This document shows, one piece after another, positions 42,550-51,732 of a stretch of DNA of 64,000 nucleotides. The translations under genes and the position numbers were made by a program. This stretch comes from Azotobacter paspali (GTDB lineage: Bacteria; Pseudomonadota; Gammaproteobacteria; Pseudomonadales; Pseudomonadaceae). Position 1 is the first letter of the stretch. Every line of letters starts with the position of its first letter. The notes below the pieces were generated by a model, which was not told where the DNA came from, searched no databases, and saw nothing but the letters and a program-made list of their open reading frames with translations. The DNA lies in the NCBI RefSeq assembly GCF_042434745.1, contig NZ_JBHLSS010000009.1, one strand, 5' to 3'.

Positions 42550-43550
42550 TGGCCCTTGCCGACCGCCTGCTCAAGGCCTGGTACCGTGGCCATCCCGCCC
42601 TGGTCCTGTTGCGCCCGCTGGAAGCGTTGTTCCGCTATGTGGCACAACGTCGCCGGGAGCGCTTCCTGCGCGGCGAGGGCGGCATCTACCGGGCGCCGGT
42701 GCCGGTCGTGGTGGTCGGCAACATCACCGTCGGCGGCACCGGCAAGACCCCGCTGATTCTCTGGCTGATCGAGACCTGCCGGCGCCGCGGCCTGCGGGTC
42801 GGCGTGGTCAGTCGCGGCTACGGCGCCAGGCCGCCGCGCCTGCCCTGGCGGGTCATGGCCGACCAGAGCGCCGGGCAGGCCGGCGACGAGCCGTTGTTGA
42901 TCGTCCAGCGCACGGGCGTGCCGCTAGCGATCGATCCGGATCGCCCACGGGCCGTGCGGGCCTTGCTTGAGGAGCAGTCTCTCGATCTTATCCTCAGTGA
43001 CGACGGCCTGCAGCACTACCGGCTGGCCCGCGATCTGGAGCTGCTCCTGCTCGATGCCGTGCGCGGCCTCGGCAATGGCCATTGCCTGCCGGCCGGCCCC
43101 CTGCGCGAGCCGGCCGAACGGCTGGCCAGCGTGGATGCGGTGTTGCACAACGGCGCCGCCGGGGACCCGCCGGGCGGCTACGCTTTTTCCCTCCTGCCCA
43201 GCGCTCTGGTTCATGTGACCACGGGCGAGCGCCGGCCCCTGGATCATTTTCCGCCGGGAACCGCCTTGCATGCCCTGGCCGGCATCGGCAATCCCCGGCG
43301 TTTCTTCGCCACGCTCGAGGCGCTACACTGGTGCCCGATTCCGCATGCCTTCGCCGACCATGCCCGTTATCGCGCCGAGCAACTGCGTTTCTCGCCGACG
43401 CTGCCGCTGGTGATGACGGAAAAGGATGCGGTGAAATGCCGGGCCTTCGCTCCTGCCGATTGCTGGTATCTGGCCGTCGATGCCGTCCCTTCTCCGGCTT
43501 TCGCCGACTGGTTCGACGCAGCTCTCGCCCGTCTGCTGGCATCGCGCTAA
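42549..43550 (+). CDS. lpxK: Tetraacyldisaccharide 4'-kinase LpxK
   Basis: Phosphorylates the 4' position of the lipid A precursor at the inner membrane. The 333-residue protein has an N-terminal membrane-associated helix and the P-loop VVVGNITVGGTGKTPLILWL (about 55-74). SRGYGARPPRLPW and DDGLQHYRLARDLELLLLDA (about 156-175) carry the second conserved acidic/His motif. The start overlaps exbD by one base. It belongs to the envelope operon with kdsB. Confidence 0.94.
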   Translation: MALADRLLKAWYRGHPALVLLRPLEALFRYVAQRRRERFLRGEGGIYRAPVPVVVVGNITVGGTGKTPLILWLIETCRRRGLRVGVVSRGYGARPPRLPWRVMADQSAGQAGDEPLLIVQRTGVPLAIDPDRPRAVRALLEEQSLDLILSDDGLQHYRLARDLELLLLDAVRGLGNGHCLPAGPLREPAERLASVDAVLHNGAAGDPPGGYAFSLLPSALVHVTTGERRPLDHFPPGTALHALAGIGNPRRFFATLEALHWCPIPHAFADHARYRAEQLRFSPTLPLVMTEKDAVKCRAFAPADCWYLAVDAVPSPAFADWFDAALARLLASR

Positions 43551-43610
43551 GCGTTTGTCCCCCTGCCGGGCGCTACTGCCGGTTTTCCATTGCCTTCCCA
43601 GGATTTCACC

Positions 43611-43796
43611 ATGGACCCGAAACTACTCGACATTCTCGCCTGCCCGATCTGCAAGGGGCCGCTGAAGCTGGCCGACGACAAGTCCGAGCTGATCTGCAAG
43701 GCCGATGCTCTGGCCTTCCCGGTGCGCGACGGCATCCCGGTGATGCTGGAGAGCGAGGCCCGCACGCTCAACGTCGACGAGCGTCTGGACAAATGA
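43611..43796 (+). CDS. ycaR: Trm112-like protein YcaR
   Basis: A 61-residue Trm112/UPF0434 protein. LLDILACPICKGPLKLADD carries a CxxC motif, a further Cys occurs in ELICKADALAFPVRDGIPVM, and ARTLNVDERLDK ends it. Trm112 relatives activate methyltransferases; for YcaR the partner is not established. It is conserved between lpxK and kdsB in gammaproteobacteria and overlaps the kdsB ATG by 4 bases. Confidence 0.9.
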   Translation: MDPKLLDILACPICKGPLKLADDKSELICKADALAFPVRDGIPVMLESEARTLNVDERLDK

Positions 43797-44557
43797 GCAA
43801 AGCCTTCTGCGTGGTGATTCCCGCCCGCTACGCCTCAAGCCGCTTGCCGGGCAAGCCGCTGCAGGACATCGCCGGCAAGCCGATGATCCGGCATGTCTGG
43901 GAGCAGGCCCGGCGCAGTGGGGCGCAGCGGGTGGTAGTGGCCACCGACGATGCGCGCATCGAGGCGGCCTGCCATTCCTTCGGGGCCGAGGCGTTGCTGA
44001 CCCGCGTCGAGCACAATTCCGGGACCGATCGGCTGGCCGAAGTGGCCGGGCGGCTCGGACTGGCCGACGACGCCGTAGTGGTCAACGTGCAGGGCGACGA
44101 GCCGTTGATTCCTCCCGCCCTCATCGACCAGGTGGCGGAAAACCTGGTGGCCCATCCGGAAGCAGCCATCGCCACCCTGGCCGAGCCGATCGACAGCGCC
44201 GAGGCCCTGTTCAATCCGAATGTGGTGAAGGTCGCGAGCGATGTTCACGGCCTAGCCCTGACCTTCAGCCGCGCTCCCTTGCCCTGGGCGAGGGATGCCT
44301 TCGCCGGCAGCCACGAACGTTTGCCGACGGGTGTGCCTTATCGCCGGCACATCGGCATCTACGCCTATCGGGCCGGCTTTCTCCGCGATTTTGTCGCCTG
44401 GGGGCCGTGCTGGTTGGAAAGCGTCGAAAGCCTGGAGCAGTTGCGTGCACTCTGGCACGGTGTGCGCATCCATGTGGCCGATGCCATGGAGGCGCCGCAG
44501 GCCGGTGTGGATACCCAGGAAGACCTTGAGCGCGTACGGCGCCTATTGGGGGCCTGA
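43793..44557 (+). CDS. kdsB: CMP-KDO synthetase KdsB
   Basis: Activates KDO with CTP for lipopolysaccharide inner core synthesis. The 254-residue nucleotidyltransferase starts CVVIPARYASSRLPGKPLQD (5-24, nucleotide loop), with VVVATDDARIEAACHSFG, NSGTDRLAEV and VVNVQGDEPLIPP (about 97-109, metal-binding Asp). YRRHIGIYAYRAGFL lies near 183. The start overlaps ycaR (ATGA) and the stop overlaps the ptpA start by one base. Confidence 0.95.
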   Translation: MSKAFCVVIPARYASSRLPGKPLQDIAGKPMIRHVWEQARRSGAQRVVVATDDARIEAACHSFGAEALLTRVEHNSGTDRLAEVAGRLGLADDAVVVNVQGDEPLIPPALIDQVAENLVAHPEAAIATLAEPIDSAEALFNPNVVKVASDVHGLALTFSRAPLPWARDAFAGSHERLPTGVPYRRHIGIYAYRAGFLRDFVAWGPCWLESVESLEQLRALWHGVRIHVADAMEAPQAGVDTQEDLERVRRLLGA

Positions 44558-45021
44558 TGCGGATTCTATTCGTCTGTCTCGGCAATATCTGCCGTTCGCC
44601 CACTGCCGAAGGCGTATTCCGCCAGCGGGCGCAGGCGGCCGGACTGGGAGAGCGTATCCGCATCGACTCGGCCGGTACCGGCGACTGGCATGTGGGCAAG
44701 GCACCGGATATCCGTGCGCGGCAGGCCGCCCGTCGGCGCGGCTACGATCTGGATGCCTTGCGCGCCCGTCAGATCTGTCGGGAGGACTTCTCCCGCTTCG
44801 ACCTGATCTTGGCGATGGACCATGGCAACCTGCGGGACCTGCAGGCCATTCGCCCGGCGGGAGCGGCTGGCGAACTGGATCTCTATCTTCGCCGCTATGC
44901 TCTGGGGGAGGATGAGGTTCCAGATCCCTATTACGGAGGCGAAGAAGGGTTCGAGCGGGTTCTCGATCTTCTCGAACGGGCCGGCGACGAACTGCTCGCC
45001 GAGATCCGGGGGCGTCTGTGA
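44557..45021 (+). CDS. ptpA: Low-molecular-weight protein-tyrosine phosphatase
   Basis: A 154-residue LMW-PTP. The P-loop nucleophile signature VCLGNICRSPTAEGVFRQRA starts at residue 6 (Cys7-x5-Arg13), and the general-acid Asp lies in VPDPYYGGEEGFERVLDLLE (about 127). Such enzymes often counter tyrosine kinases of polysaccharide export; no kinase is encoded here. It overlaps kdsB by one base and murB by four, so translation is coupled. Confidence 0.9.
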   Translation: MRILFVCLGNICRSPTAEGVFRQRAQAAGLGERIRIDSAGTGDWHVGKAPDIRARQAARRRGYDLDALRARQICREDFSRFDLILAMDHGNLRDLQAIRPAGAAGELDLYLRRYALGEDEVPDPYYGGEEGFERVLDLLERAGDELLAEIRGRL

Positions 45022-46037
45022 GCTTGCAGCTACGGGAAAACATTTCCCTCAAACCCTACAACACCTTTGCCCTCGAGGCGCGCGCCCGGCTGTTCGCCGA
45101 GGCCCATGACGACGACGAGGTGCGCGAGGCGCTGACCCTGGCTGCCGAGCGCGGCTTGCCGCTAGTGGTGCTGGGCGGTGGCAGCAACTTGTTGCTGACC
45201 CGGGATGTCGAGGCGCTGGTGCTGCGTATGGCCAGTCGCGGCGTGCGGCTGCTGACCGATGACGGCGAGCGGGTGCTGATCGAGGCGGAGGCGGGCGAGC
45301 CTTGGCATCCTTTCGTGCAGCATGCGTTGGAACAGGGGCTGGCAGGGCTGGAGAACCTCAGCCTGATCCCAGGCACGGTGGGGGCCGCGCCGATGCAGAA
45401 CATCGGCGCCTATGGCGTGGAAATCAAGGATGTGCTCGCTAATCTGGTCGCGATCGACCGGCAGAGCGGCGAACTGCGCGAGTTCGCCCGCGAGGAGTGT
45501 GCCTTCGGTTATCGCGACAGCCTGTTCAAGCGTCAAGCCGGGCGCTGGCTGATCCTGCGTGTGCGCTTCGCGTTGCAGCGCACACCGCGACTCCATCTGG
45601 ACTACGGTCCGGTGCGTCAGTGGCTGGCGGAGCGGGGAGTGGAGTCGCCGACACCCCGGGATGTCAGCCGAGCGATCTGTGCCATCCGCCGTGAGAAACT
45701 CCCCGATCCCGCCGTATTGGGCAATGCCGGCAGTTTCTTCAAGAACCCGCTGGTTTCTGCCGAGCAAGCCGAGCGACTGCGCGGCCAGTATCCCGATCTG
45801 GTCGCATACCCACAGGCCGACGATGAGGTGAAGCTGGCGGCTGGCTGGCTTCTGGAGCGGGCTGGCTGGAAGGGATATCGCGAAGGCGATGTCGGCTTGC
45901 ATCGCTTGCAGGCGCTGGTGCTGGTCAATCATGGGCAGGCTAGCGGCGGGCAAGTGCTGGCATTGGCCCAACGCGTCCGGGATGACATCGAGAGGCGCTT
46001 CGGGGTGTGCCTGGAAATCGAGCCCCGCGTGATCTAA
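45018..46037 (+). CDS. murB: UDP-N-acetylenolpyruvoylglucosamine reductase MurB
   Basis: NADPH-dependent flavoenzyme producing UDP-MurNAc. The 339-residue type I MurB has NTFALEARARLFAEA, LGGGSNLLLTRDVEALVL (about 54-71) and NLSLIPGTVGAAPMQNIGAY (about 113-132). The catalytic GNAGSFFKNPLVS segment lies near 235 and a C-terminal Glu near LEIEPRVI. The GTG start overlaps ptpA. Last gene of the operon, ending at a bidirectional terminator. Confidence 0.95.
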   Translation: MSLQLRENISLKPYNTFALEARARLFAEAHDDDEVREALTLAAERGLPLVVLGGGSNLLLTRDVEALVLRMASRGVRLLTDDGERVLIEAEAGEPWHPFVQHALEQGLAGLENLSLIPGTVGAAPMQNIGAYGVEIKDVLANLVAIDRQSGELREFAREECAFGYRDSLFKRQAGRWLILRVRFALQRTPRLHLDYGPVRQWLAERGVESPTPRDVSRAICAIRREKLPDPAVLGNAGSFFKNPLVSAEQAERLRGQYPDLVAYPQADDEVKLAAGWLLERAGWKGYREGDVGLHRLQALVLVNHGQASGGQVLALAQRVRDDIERRFGVCLEIEPRVI

Positions 46038-46065
46038 GTCCGCCAGGGCTGCGTCGGCGAAAACG

Positions 46066-46094
46066 CAAAAGGGGATGCCTGGCATCCCCTTTTG
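46066..46094. terminator. Bidirectional terminator between murB and rne
   Basis: A 14-base stem CAAAAGGGGATGCC / GGCATCCCCTTTTG. Flanking A and T runs serve both strands. Confidence 0.85.
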
Positions 46095-46136
46095 GTCATC
46101 GAGGGCCGGCATCGAGGCCGGCCCTGACTTTTTGCT

Positions 46137-49100
46137 TCAGCCAGCCGTCCGATCCTGGTCGTCGGTCAGCTTCGCCTTGGCGGTCGCATTCCCGCTTTCG
46201 GCTTCCTTGCGCCGAGGCTTAGCAGCTTCCTCGTTTTCCGCTCTGGGAGCAATCTGCGCTTCGTCGACGAGCTCTTCCGGTTGTCCGGCAACGGGCAGGA
46301 GGTCGAGCGTCTGCTGCTCTTTCCGATCTTCGAAGCGTTCTTCCTCAACGGGAGCCGATTGCTCGGACGTCGTTTCGATCGGTTTTTCCGTTGCGACGGC
46401 AGCCGCTACCTCCGGCTGTAGCAGCTCGAACGGAGCCTCGACCGGTTCGGCGATCGTAGAGAAGGCTTCCGACCCGGGACGGACTTGTTCGCCCGGCAGT
46501 TCGACCGATTCCGCAGATGCCGGAGATGGCTCGCTGGCGGTCCAGGGCTGTTCGAGTGGGATCTCGATCCTTTCCTCCGGTGCTTCTGGCGTGCTGGCGA
46601 CCGGAGCGGGGCCGGCCTCCGCCTGCGTCTCGGTTACCGCTGCGGCGGCAGCGATGGCGCTGGCCTCCGCAATCTTTGCGGCTTCCGCTGCCTTCGCGGC
46701 TTCGGCGACCCGCCTGGCTTCCGCCTCGGCAGCTTCGCGCTTGCGGCGCCGGACTTCGCGTGGGTCGTTAGCCGCACGGGCGGTACTGCGCGGAACCTCG
46801 GCTTGGGGCTCGGCGGCTGCCGGCGGCTCCTGGACTGGCTGCGCAGGTACTTGCGGTGCCTCGCTCGGCTCGGCTACTGGCTCCTCGGCTTCGGCAGGTT
46901 GTATCTGTTCAGGCTGGAGGATGGGCTGCGGAATTTCCACAGGGGCGGTCTCGGCGGCGGGAACAGCGATCGCGACGGTTTCGATTGCGGGTTGAGTTTC
47001 CTCGACTGCCGGCTCAGTGGTGGGCGAGCTGGCAGTGGAGGCTTCCGCCATGGCTTCGTCGGCCTGGGCCGGTGCGACGCTTATCGTTGCGGCCGTGGAT
47101 TCTGCCGCGACAGCAATGTCCTCGTCTTCTTCGACGCCCTCGATTTCGCTGCCCTGGTTGTCGCGTTGGCGCTCGCGGCGATTGCTGCGGCGGCGCTGGC
47201 CGCGGGATCGACGGCGGGGACGCTCCTCGCCGCTGGCCTCGGCCTCTTCCTCCTGAATTTCCTCATGGAGCAGCACTTGCTCTTCGGAAATCTTTGGCTC
47301 GTTTACCACCGGACGTTCTTCAGGCTGACGCTCTTCCCATTGAGGAAGTTCCTCGCGCGGCGGGCGGACAGTGCGCTCTTCCCGCGGGCTTTCCTGGATA
47401 TCGAGCGGTTCGCGCAGTTCGCGGCGGCGTTCTTCGCGAGGTGGGCGCTCGCGGCGGGCTTCCCGTGGCTCGCGCGGTTCGCGAGGCTCGATGGTTTCCA
47501 CGGCCTGGCGCTCTTCGCGTGGCGCACGCTCCTCGCGGGGTGGGCGCTCGCGGCGGCTTTCCCGTGGCTCCCGAAGCTCCACGAACTCGCTGGGGTGACG
47601 CTCTTCGCGTGCCGGGCGTTCCTCGCGTGCCGGGCGCGGCACCCGTTCTTCGCGCACTTCGCGAAGTTGACGCTCCTCGCGTGGCCTGCTGCGTTCCTCG
47701 TCGCGGCCATGACGGCTCTCACGGCGACGATTCTGCTGGCGGCTGCTACGGCGCTCCTCGCTGCTGCGCGTCAGACGCTCCTCGACCAGGCGCTCGGCGA
47801 CGACGGGCTTGGCGATTTCCTTGCCGGCGAACAGGCTGACCAGCGACTTCACCAATCCCTTGAACAGATTGAGTTCCAAAGCCGGGTGGGGGGCTGCCGC
47901 CGGAGTTGCCAGTATTTCGGCAGGAGCCGGCGCCAAGGCGTTGCGCGGCGGAGCGGTCTTGACCGCGGCCTCCTGGCGCACCAGGGTGCGGGTGGAGCTG
48001 ACCAGTTGAACTTCCTCCACTTCCGCCGGAGTCATTTCATAGCTCGACTGGGCGCTTTGCACTTCCGGGCTGTCATCGCGCAGGCGCTGTACTTCGAAGT
48101 GGGGCGTTTCCAGGTGATCGCTCGGCAGGATGACGATGCGCACACGGCTGCGCAGCTCGATCTTGGTGATGGAGTTGCGCTTCTCGTTGAGCAGGAAGGC
48201 GGCGACCGGAATCGGCACCTGAGCGCGCACCTCGGCGGTGCGGTCCTTCAGGGCCTCTTCCTCGATCAGGCGCAGAATCGCCAAGGACAGGGATTCGACG
48301 TCGCGGATGATGCCCTGACCGCTACAGCGCGGGCAGACGATGCCGCTGGTCTCGCCGAGGGAGGGGCGCAGGCGCTGACGGGACATTTCCAAAAGACCGA
48401 AGCGCGAGATACGGCCGATCTGCACGCGCGCACGGTCGGCCTCCAGGGCCTCGCGCATCTTGTCCTCGACGGCGCGCTGGTTCTTCGCTGGCGTCATGTC
48501 GATGAAGTCGATGACGATCAAACCGCCGATGTCGCGCAGGCGCAACTGGCGGGCGATCTCCTCGGCCGCCTCTAGGTTAGTTTGCAGCGCGGTTTCCTCG
48601 ATGTCGCCGCCCTTGGTGGCGCGCGCCGAGTTGATGTCGATGGATACCAGGGCTTCGGTCGGATCGATGACGATGGAGCCGCCGGACGGCAGCTTCACTT
48701 CACGCTGGAAGGCGGTTTCGATCTGGCTCTCGATCTGGAAGCGGTTGAACAGCGGCACGCTGTCCTCGTACAGCTTGATCTTGCTGGCGTACTGCGGCAT
48801 CACCTGGCGGATGAAGCTCAAGGCTTCTTCCTGGGCTTCCACGCTGTCGATCAGTACTTCGCCGATGTCCTGGCGCAGATAGTCGCGGATCGCCCGGATG
48901 ATGACGTTGGATTCCTGGTAGATCAGGAAGGGGGGGGAGCGGTCCAGCGAGGCTTCCTTGATCGCGGTCCACAACTGAGCCAGGTAGTCGAGGTCCCACT
49001 GGAGTTCTTCGCTGGAGCGGCCGAGGCCGGCAGTACGCACGATCAGGCCCATGTCGGCGGGCACGTCGAGGCCGTTCAGGGCTTCGCGCAGTTCGTTGCG

Positions 49101-49535
49101 CTCTTCGCCCTCGATGCGCCGGGAGATGCCGCCGGCTCGCGGATTGTTCGGCATCAGCACCAGATAGCGGCCGGCGAGGCTGATGAAAGTGGTCAGGGCC
49201 GCGCCCTTGTTGCCACGCTCTTCCTTCTCGACCTGGACGATGACTTCCTGGCCTTCGGAGAGCACGTCCTTGATGTTGATGCGGCCTTCGGGAGACTTCT
49301 TGAAGTACTCGCGGGAGATTTCCTTGAGCGGGAGGAAGCCGTGGCGCTCGGCGCCAAAGTCGACGAACGCCGCTTCGAGGCTCGGCTCGACCCGGGTGAT
49401 GCGGCCTTTGTAGATATTGGCCTTCTTCTGTTCACGGGCGCCCGATTCGATATCCAGGTCATAGAGGCGTTGGCCATCGACCAGGGCAACACGCAACTCT
49501 TCGGGCTGAGTTGCGTTAATCAGCATTCTCTTCAT
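46137..49535 (-). CDS. rne: Ribonuclease E
   Basis: Main endoribonuclease for mRNA decay and rRNA/tRNA processing, the degradosome scaffold. Of 1132 residues, S1 domain KANIYKGRITRVEPSLEAAF lies at about 35-54. The DNase I-like active site has VSIDINSARATKGGDIEETA (Asp near 300) and VIDFIDM (Asp near 343), and the Zn-link is CPRCSGQG (about 402). After about residue 530 it becomes a disordered tail with an Arg/Glu-rich block at about 612-732 (repeats like REERxPREER) and an Ala/Glu/Pro-rich stretch. The ATG at 49535 (MKRMLINATQPEELRVALVD) matches the family; the upstream frame to 49580 is leader. Confidence 0.95.
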   Translation of the reverse strand: MKRMLINATQPEELRVALVDGQRLYDLDIESGAREQKKANIYKGRITRVEPSLEAAFVDFGAERHGFLPLKEISREYFKKSPEGRINIKDVLSEGQEVIVQVEKEERGNKGAALTTFISLAGRYLVLMPNNPRAGGISRRIEGEERNELREALNGLDVPADMGLIVRTAGLGRSSEELQWDLDYLAQLWTAIKEASLDRSPPFLIYQESNVIIRAIRDYLRQDIGEVLIDSVEAQEEALSFIRQVMPQYASKIKLYEDSVPLFNRFQIESQIETAFQREVKLPSGGSIVIDPTEALVSIDINSARATKGGDIEETALQTNLEAAEEIARQLRLRDIGGLIVIDFIDMTPAKNQRAVEDKMREALEADRARVQIGRISRFGLLEMSRQRLRPSLGETSGIVCPRCSGQGIIRDVESLSLAILRLIEEEALKDRTAEVRAQVPIPVAAFLLNEKRNSITKIELRSRVRIVILPSDHLETPHFEVQRLRDDSPEVQSAQSSYEMTPAEVEEVQLVSSTRTLVRQEAAVKTAPPRNALAPAPAEILATPAAAPHPALELNLFKGLVKSLVSLFAGKEIAKPVVAERLVEERLTRSSEERRSSRQQNRRRESRHGRDEERSRPREERQLREVREERVPRPAREERPAREERHPSEFVELREPRESRRERPPREERAPREERQAVETIEPREPREPREARRERPPREERRRELREPLDIQESPREERTVRPPREELPQWEERQPEERPVVNEPKISEEQVLLHEEIQEEEAEASGEERPRRRSRGQRRRSNRRERQRDNQGSEIEGVEEDEDIAVAAESTAATISVAPAQADEAMAEASTASSPTTEPAVEETQPAIETVAIAVPAAETAPVEIPQPILQPEQIQPAEAEEPVAEPSEAPQVPAQPVQEPPAAAEPQAEVPRSTARAANDPREVRRRKREAAEAEARRVAEAAKAAEAAKIAEASAIAAAAAVTETQAEAGPAPVASTPEAPEERIEIPLEQPWTASEPSPASAESVELPGEQVRPGSEAFSTIAEPVEAPFELLQPEVAAAVATEKPIETTSEQSAPVEEERFEDRKEQQTLDLLPVAGQPEELVDEAQIAPRAENEEAAKPRRKEAESGNATAKAKLTDDQDRTAG

Positions 49536-50041
49536 GTAGTACCGTTCGGTTTCCGGGCTGCCGGAAACGGCGTTCGGCACACACGACTCTCGCGGTCGGT
49601 GACAGGGGCCGCTCAGGAAAGGTTGTCGTCCATTCCCGTGTCAAGCAACATTTGGCTGGTGGCCAGAGTCGCGACTACGTCTCCTGCTTACTGTTGTGGC
49701 AGAAAGCAATCAATCAGGAGGAGGAATCAAACATCGGCAGCGGACGCCTTGTGCGTCTGGATGAAAGCTTGCAGCTACGCAATCCGATGGTTGTGCATCT
49801 CCACCCTGCACGTATCCTTTGAAAATCGGGTGCCGTCCGCAGAATCTGCAGCGAATTGGCAACTATTGCGACCTCCTGTGGATGGGAGGTACGCCATCAT
49901 GTAGCTAAGGCATTTGTTTCCGAGGCTTCGCGATGTTCGAGGAAGCCCCGTCGGACGGCCTTACGTCCTTCATGGGCAGTATGCGGATAGGATGGCTGTT
50001 CGGTTTTGCGCCTATCCGCTGGCCTGGCCGTAAAAACGGCA
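49536..50041 (-). promoter_or_regulatory. Long 5' leader of rne
   Basis: Between the predicted rne transcription start (near 50041) and its ATG lie about 506 untranslated bases with no credible gene. In E. coli a long structured rne leader lets RNase E cut its own mRNA for autoregulation. A comparable role here is an inference from length and position. Confidence 0.5.
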
Positions 50042-50047
50042 CTTGTA

Positions 50048-50076
50048 ATTATAGCACCTATTAATAAGTGCTTCAA
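50048..50076 (-). promoter_or_regulatory. rne promoter
   Basis: On the minus strand, -35 TTGAAG (50071-50076), a 17-base spacer and a consensus -10 TATAAT (50048-50053), in an AT-rich patch shared with the divergent rluC start. Confidence 0.75.
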
Positions 50077-50103
50077 TTATCTAAAAATTGATATGATATC
50101 GCG

Positions 50104-51057
50104 ATGATAAATTCCCCCCATGCGAATTCTGGCGTCCAGTTGCTTGAGATCGGGCCGGATGCGGCCGGTCAGCGAATCGACAATTTCCTCCGCACTCGAC
50201 TCAAGGGGGCTCCGAAAACCTTGATCTATCGCATCCTGCGCAAGGGCGAGGTACGGGTGAACAAGGGGCGGATCAAGCCCGAGTACAAGCTGCAGGCGGG
50301 CGATCTGGTGCGCGTGCCGCCGCTACGTCTGGCCGAGCGTGACGAGCCGGTTCCGCTGGCGCAGGGATTGCTCGAGCGGCTCGAAGCAGTCATCGTCCAT
50401 GAAGACAAGTCGCTGATAGTGCTGAACAAGCCAGCCGGGATCGCCGTGCATGGCGGCAGTGGTCTTAGCCACGGTGTCATCGAGGCGTTGCGCCAGTTGC
50501 GTCCGGAGGCCAGGGATCTGGAACTGGTGCACCGACTCGACCGGGATACCTCGGGGCTATTGATGATCGCCAAGAAGCGCAGCATGTTGCGCCATCTGCA
50601 CGAGGCGTTGCGTGGCGACGGCGTGGACAAGCGCTATCTGGCGCTGGTGTGTGGAGCCTGGCCCAGTGCCCGGAAGCAGGTCAGCGCCCCGTTACAGAAG
50701 AATACTCTGCGTTCCGGCGAGCGGATGGTGGAAGTCGACGAGGAGGGGCGGGAAGCGCTGACCCTTTTTCGGGTGCTGCGACGTTTTGGCGACTTCGCCA
50801 CGCTGGTGGAGGCCAAGCCGGTCACCGGACGGACGCATCAGATCCGGGTGCATACCCGTCACGTCGGACATCCTATCGCTGGTGACGCCAAGTATGGGGA
50901 CGAGACGTTCACCCGCGAGATCCGTGCGCTCGGCGGCAAGCGTCTGTTCCTGCATGCCTATTCGCTGGCGGTGCCGCTGCCAGAGGGGGGCGAGTTGCGC
51001 CTGGAGGCGCCGGTGGATGAGATGTGGGCACAGGCTCTGGAGCGTTTGAGTGTCTGA
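50104..51057 (+). CDS. rluC: 23S rRNA pseudouridine synthase RluC
   Basis: Makes pseudouridines in 23S rRNA (positions 955, 2504 and 2580 in E. coli). The 317-residue product has an N-terminal S4 domain (QRIDNFLRTRLKGAPKTLIY) and a catalytic domain. ELVHRLDRDTSGLLMIAKKR (about 140-159) holds the catalytic Asp, and VTGRTHQIRVHTRHVGHPIA the RNA-contact motif. The ATG at 50104 is conserved, but no Shine-Dalgarno precedes it and a TATGAT hexamer lies 7-12 bases upstream, so a leaderless mRNA is possible. Divergent from rne. Confidence 0.93.
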   Translation: MINSPHANSGVQLLEIGPDAAGQRIDNFLRTRLKGAPKTLIYRILRKGEVRVNKGRIKPEYKLQAGDLVRVPPLRLAERDEPVPLAQGLLERLEAVIVHEDKSLIVLNKPAGIAVHGGSGLSHGVIEALRQLRPEARDLELVHRLDRDTSGLLMIAKKRSMLRHLHEALRGDGVDKRYLALVCGAWPSARKQVSAPLQKNTLRSGERMVEVDEEGREALTLFRVLRRFGDFATLVEAKPVTGRTHQIRVHTRHVGHPIAGDAKYGDETFTREIRALGGKRLFLHAYSLAVPLPEGGELRLEAPVDEMWAQALERLSV

Positions 51058-51730
51058 CTATCGGTTATTGATCTTCGATTGGGATGGCACGTTGGTCGAT
51101 TCCATCGGGCGTATCGTCGAGTCCATGCGTGTTGCGGCGGGGGGCTGCGACCTCGCGCCGCTCGGCGACGAGACAATCAAGGGCATCATTGGGCTGGGGT
51201 TGCCCGAGGCGATCCGTACGCTCTATCCAGATTTGCACGATATTCGATTGCTGGATCGGTTCCGCCAACTCTATAGCGAACATTACCTGACCTTGGAGCG
51301 CGAACCATCGCCGCTGTATGCCGGGGTGGCCGAAGCGCTGGAGGGATTCCGGACGGCGGGGTATCGTCTGGCGGTAGCCACCGGCAAGACGCGCCAGGGG
51401 CTCGACCGGGTATTGGCGGCGCATGGTTGGCAGGAATATTTCGACGTCAGTCGCTGTGCCGATGAAACTGCCAGCAAGCCGGATCCTCGAATGCTGCACG
51501 AGATCCTCGCGCACTGCCGGGTATTGCCCCGTCAGGCCCTGATGGTGGGGGATTCATCGTTCGATCTACAGATGGCTCGACACGCCGGGATGGGGTCGGT
51601 AGCGGTCAGCTATGGAGCGCAGTCTCCGGAGGCGTTGCGTCTGCACGAGCCGCGTTTGGTTATCGATGACTTGGGCGAGTTGTGTGTCTGGCTGGGCGTC
51701 CGGCCGGCGCAGGTCGTCGCTGGGGGATAG
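51050..51730 (+). CDS. HAD-family hydrolase (phosphoglycolate phosphatase-like)
   Basis: A 226-residue HAD phosphatase. Motif I is LLIFDWDGTLVDSIGRIVES (6-25, nucleophile Asp and the next Asp), motif II is VATGKTRQGLDRVL (Thr), and motif III/IV are ASKPDPRM (Lys) and ALMVGDSSFDLQMARHAG (Asp pair). The helical cap lies between motifs I and II. The GTG at 51050 overlaps the rluC stop by 8 bases, so it is co-translated with rluC, as in other pseudomonads. Substrate unknown. Confidence 0.88.
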   Translation: MSDYRLLIFDWDGTLVDSIGRIVESMRVAAGGCDLAPLGDETIKGIIGLGLPEAIRTLYPDLHDIRLLDRFRQLYSEHYLTLEREPSPLYAGVAEALEGFRTAGYRLAVATGKTRQGLDRVLAAHGWQEYFDVSRCADETASKPDPRMLHEILAHCRVLPRQALMVGDSSFDLQMARHAGMGSVAVSYGAQSPEALRLHEPRLVIDDLGELCVWLGVRPAQVVAGG

Positions 51731-51732
51731 GG

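Noticed and set aside
46485..48575. 696-codon plus-strand frame opposite rne
   Set aside because: Antisense of the repetitive, GC-rich RNase E tail; sequence is low complexity with no recognisable domain.
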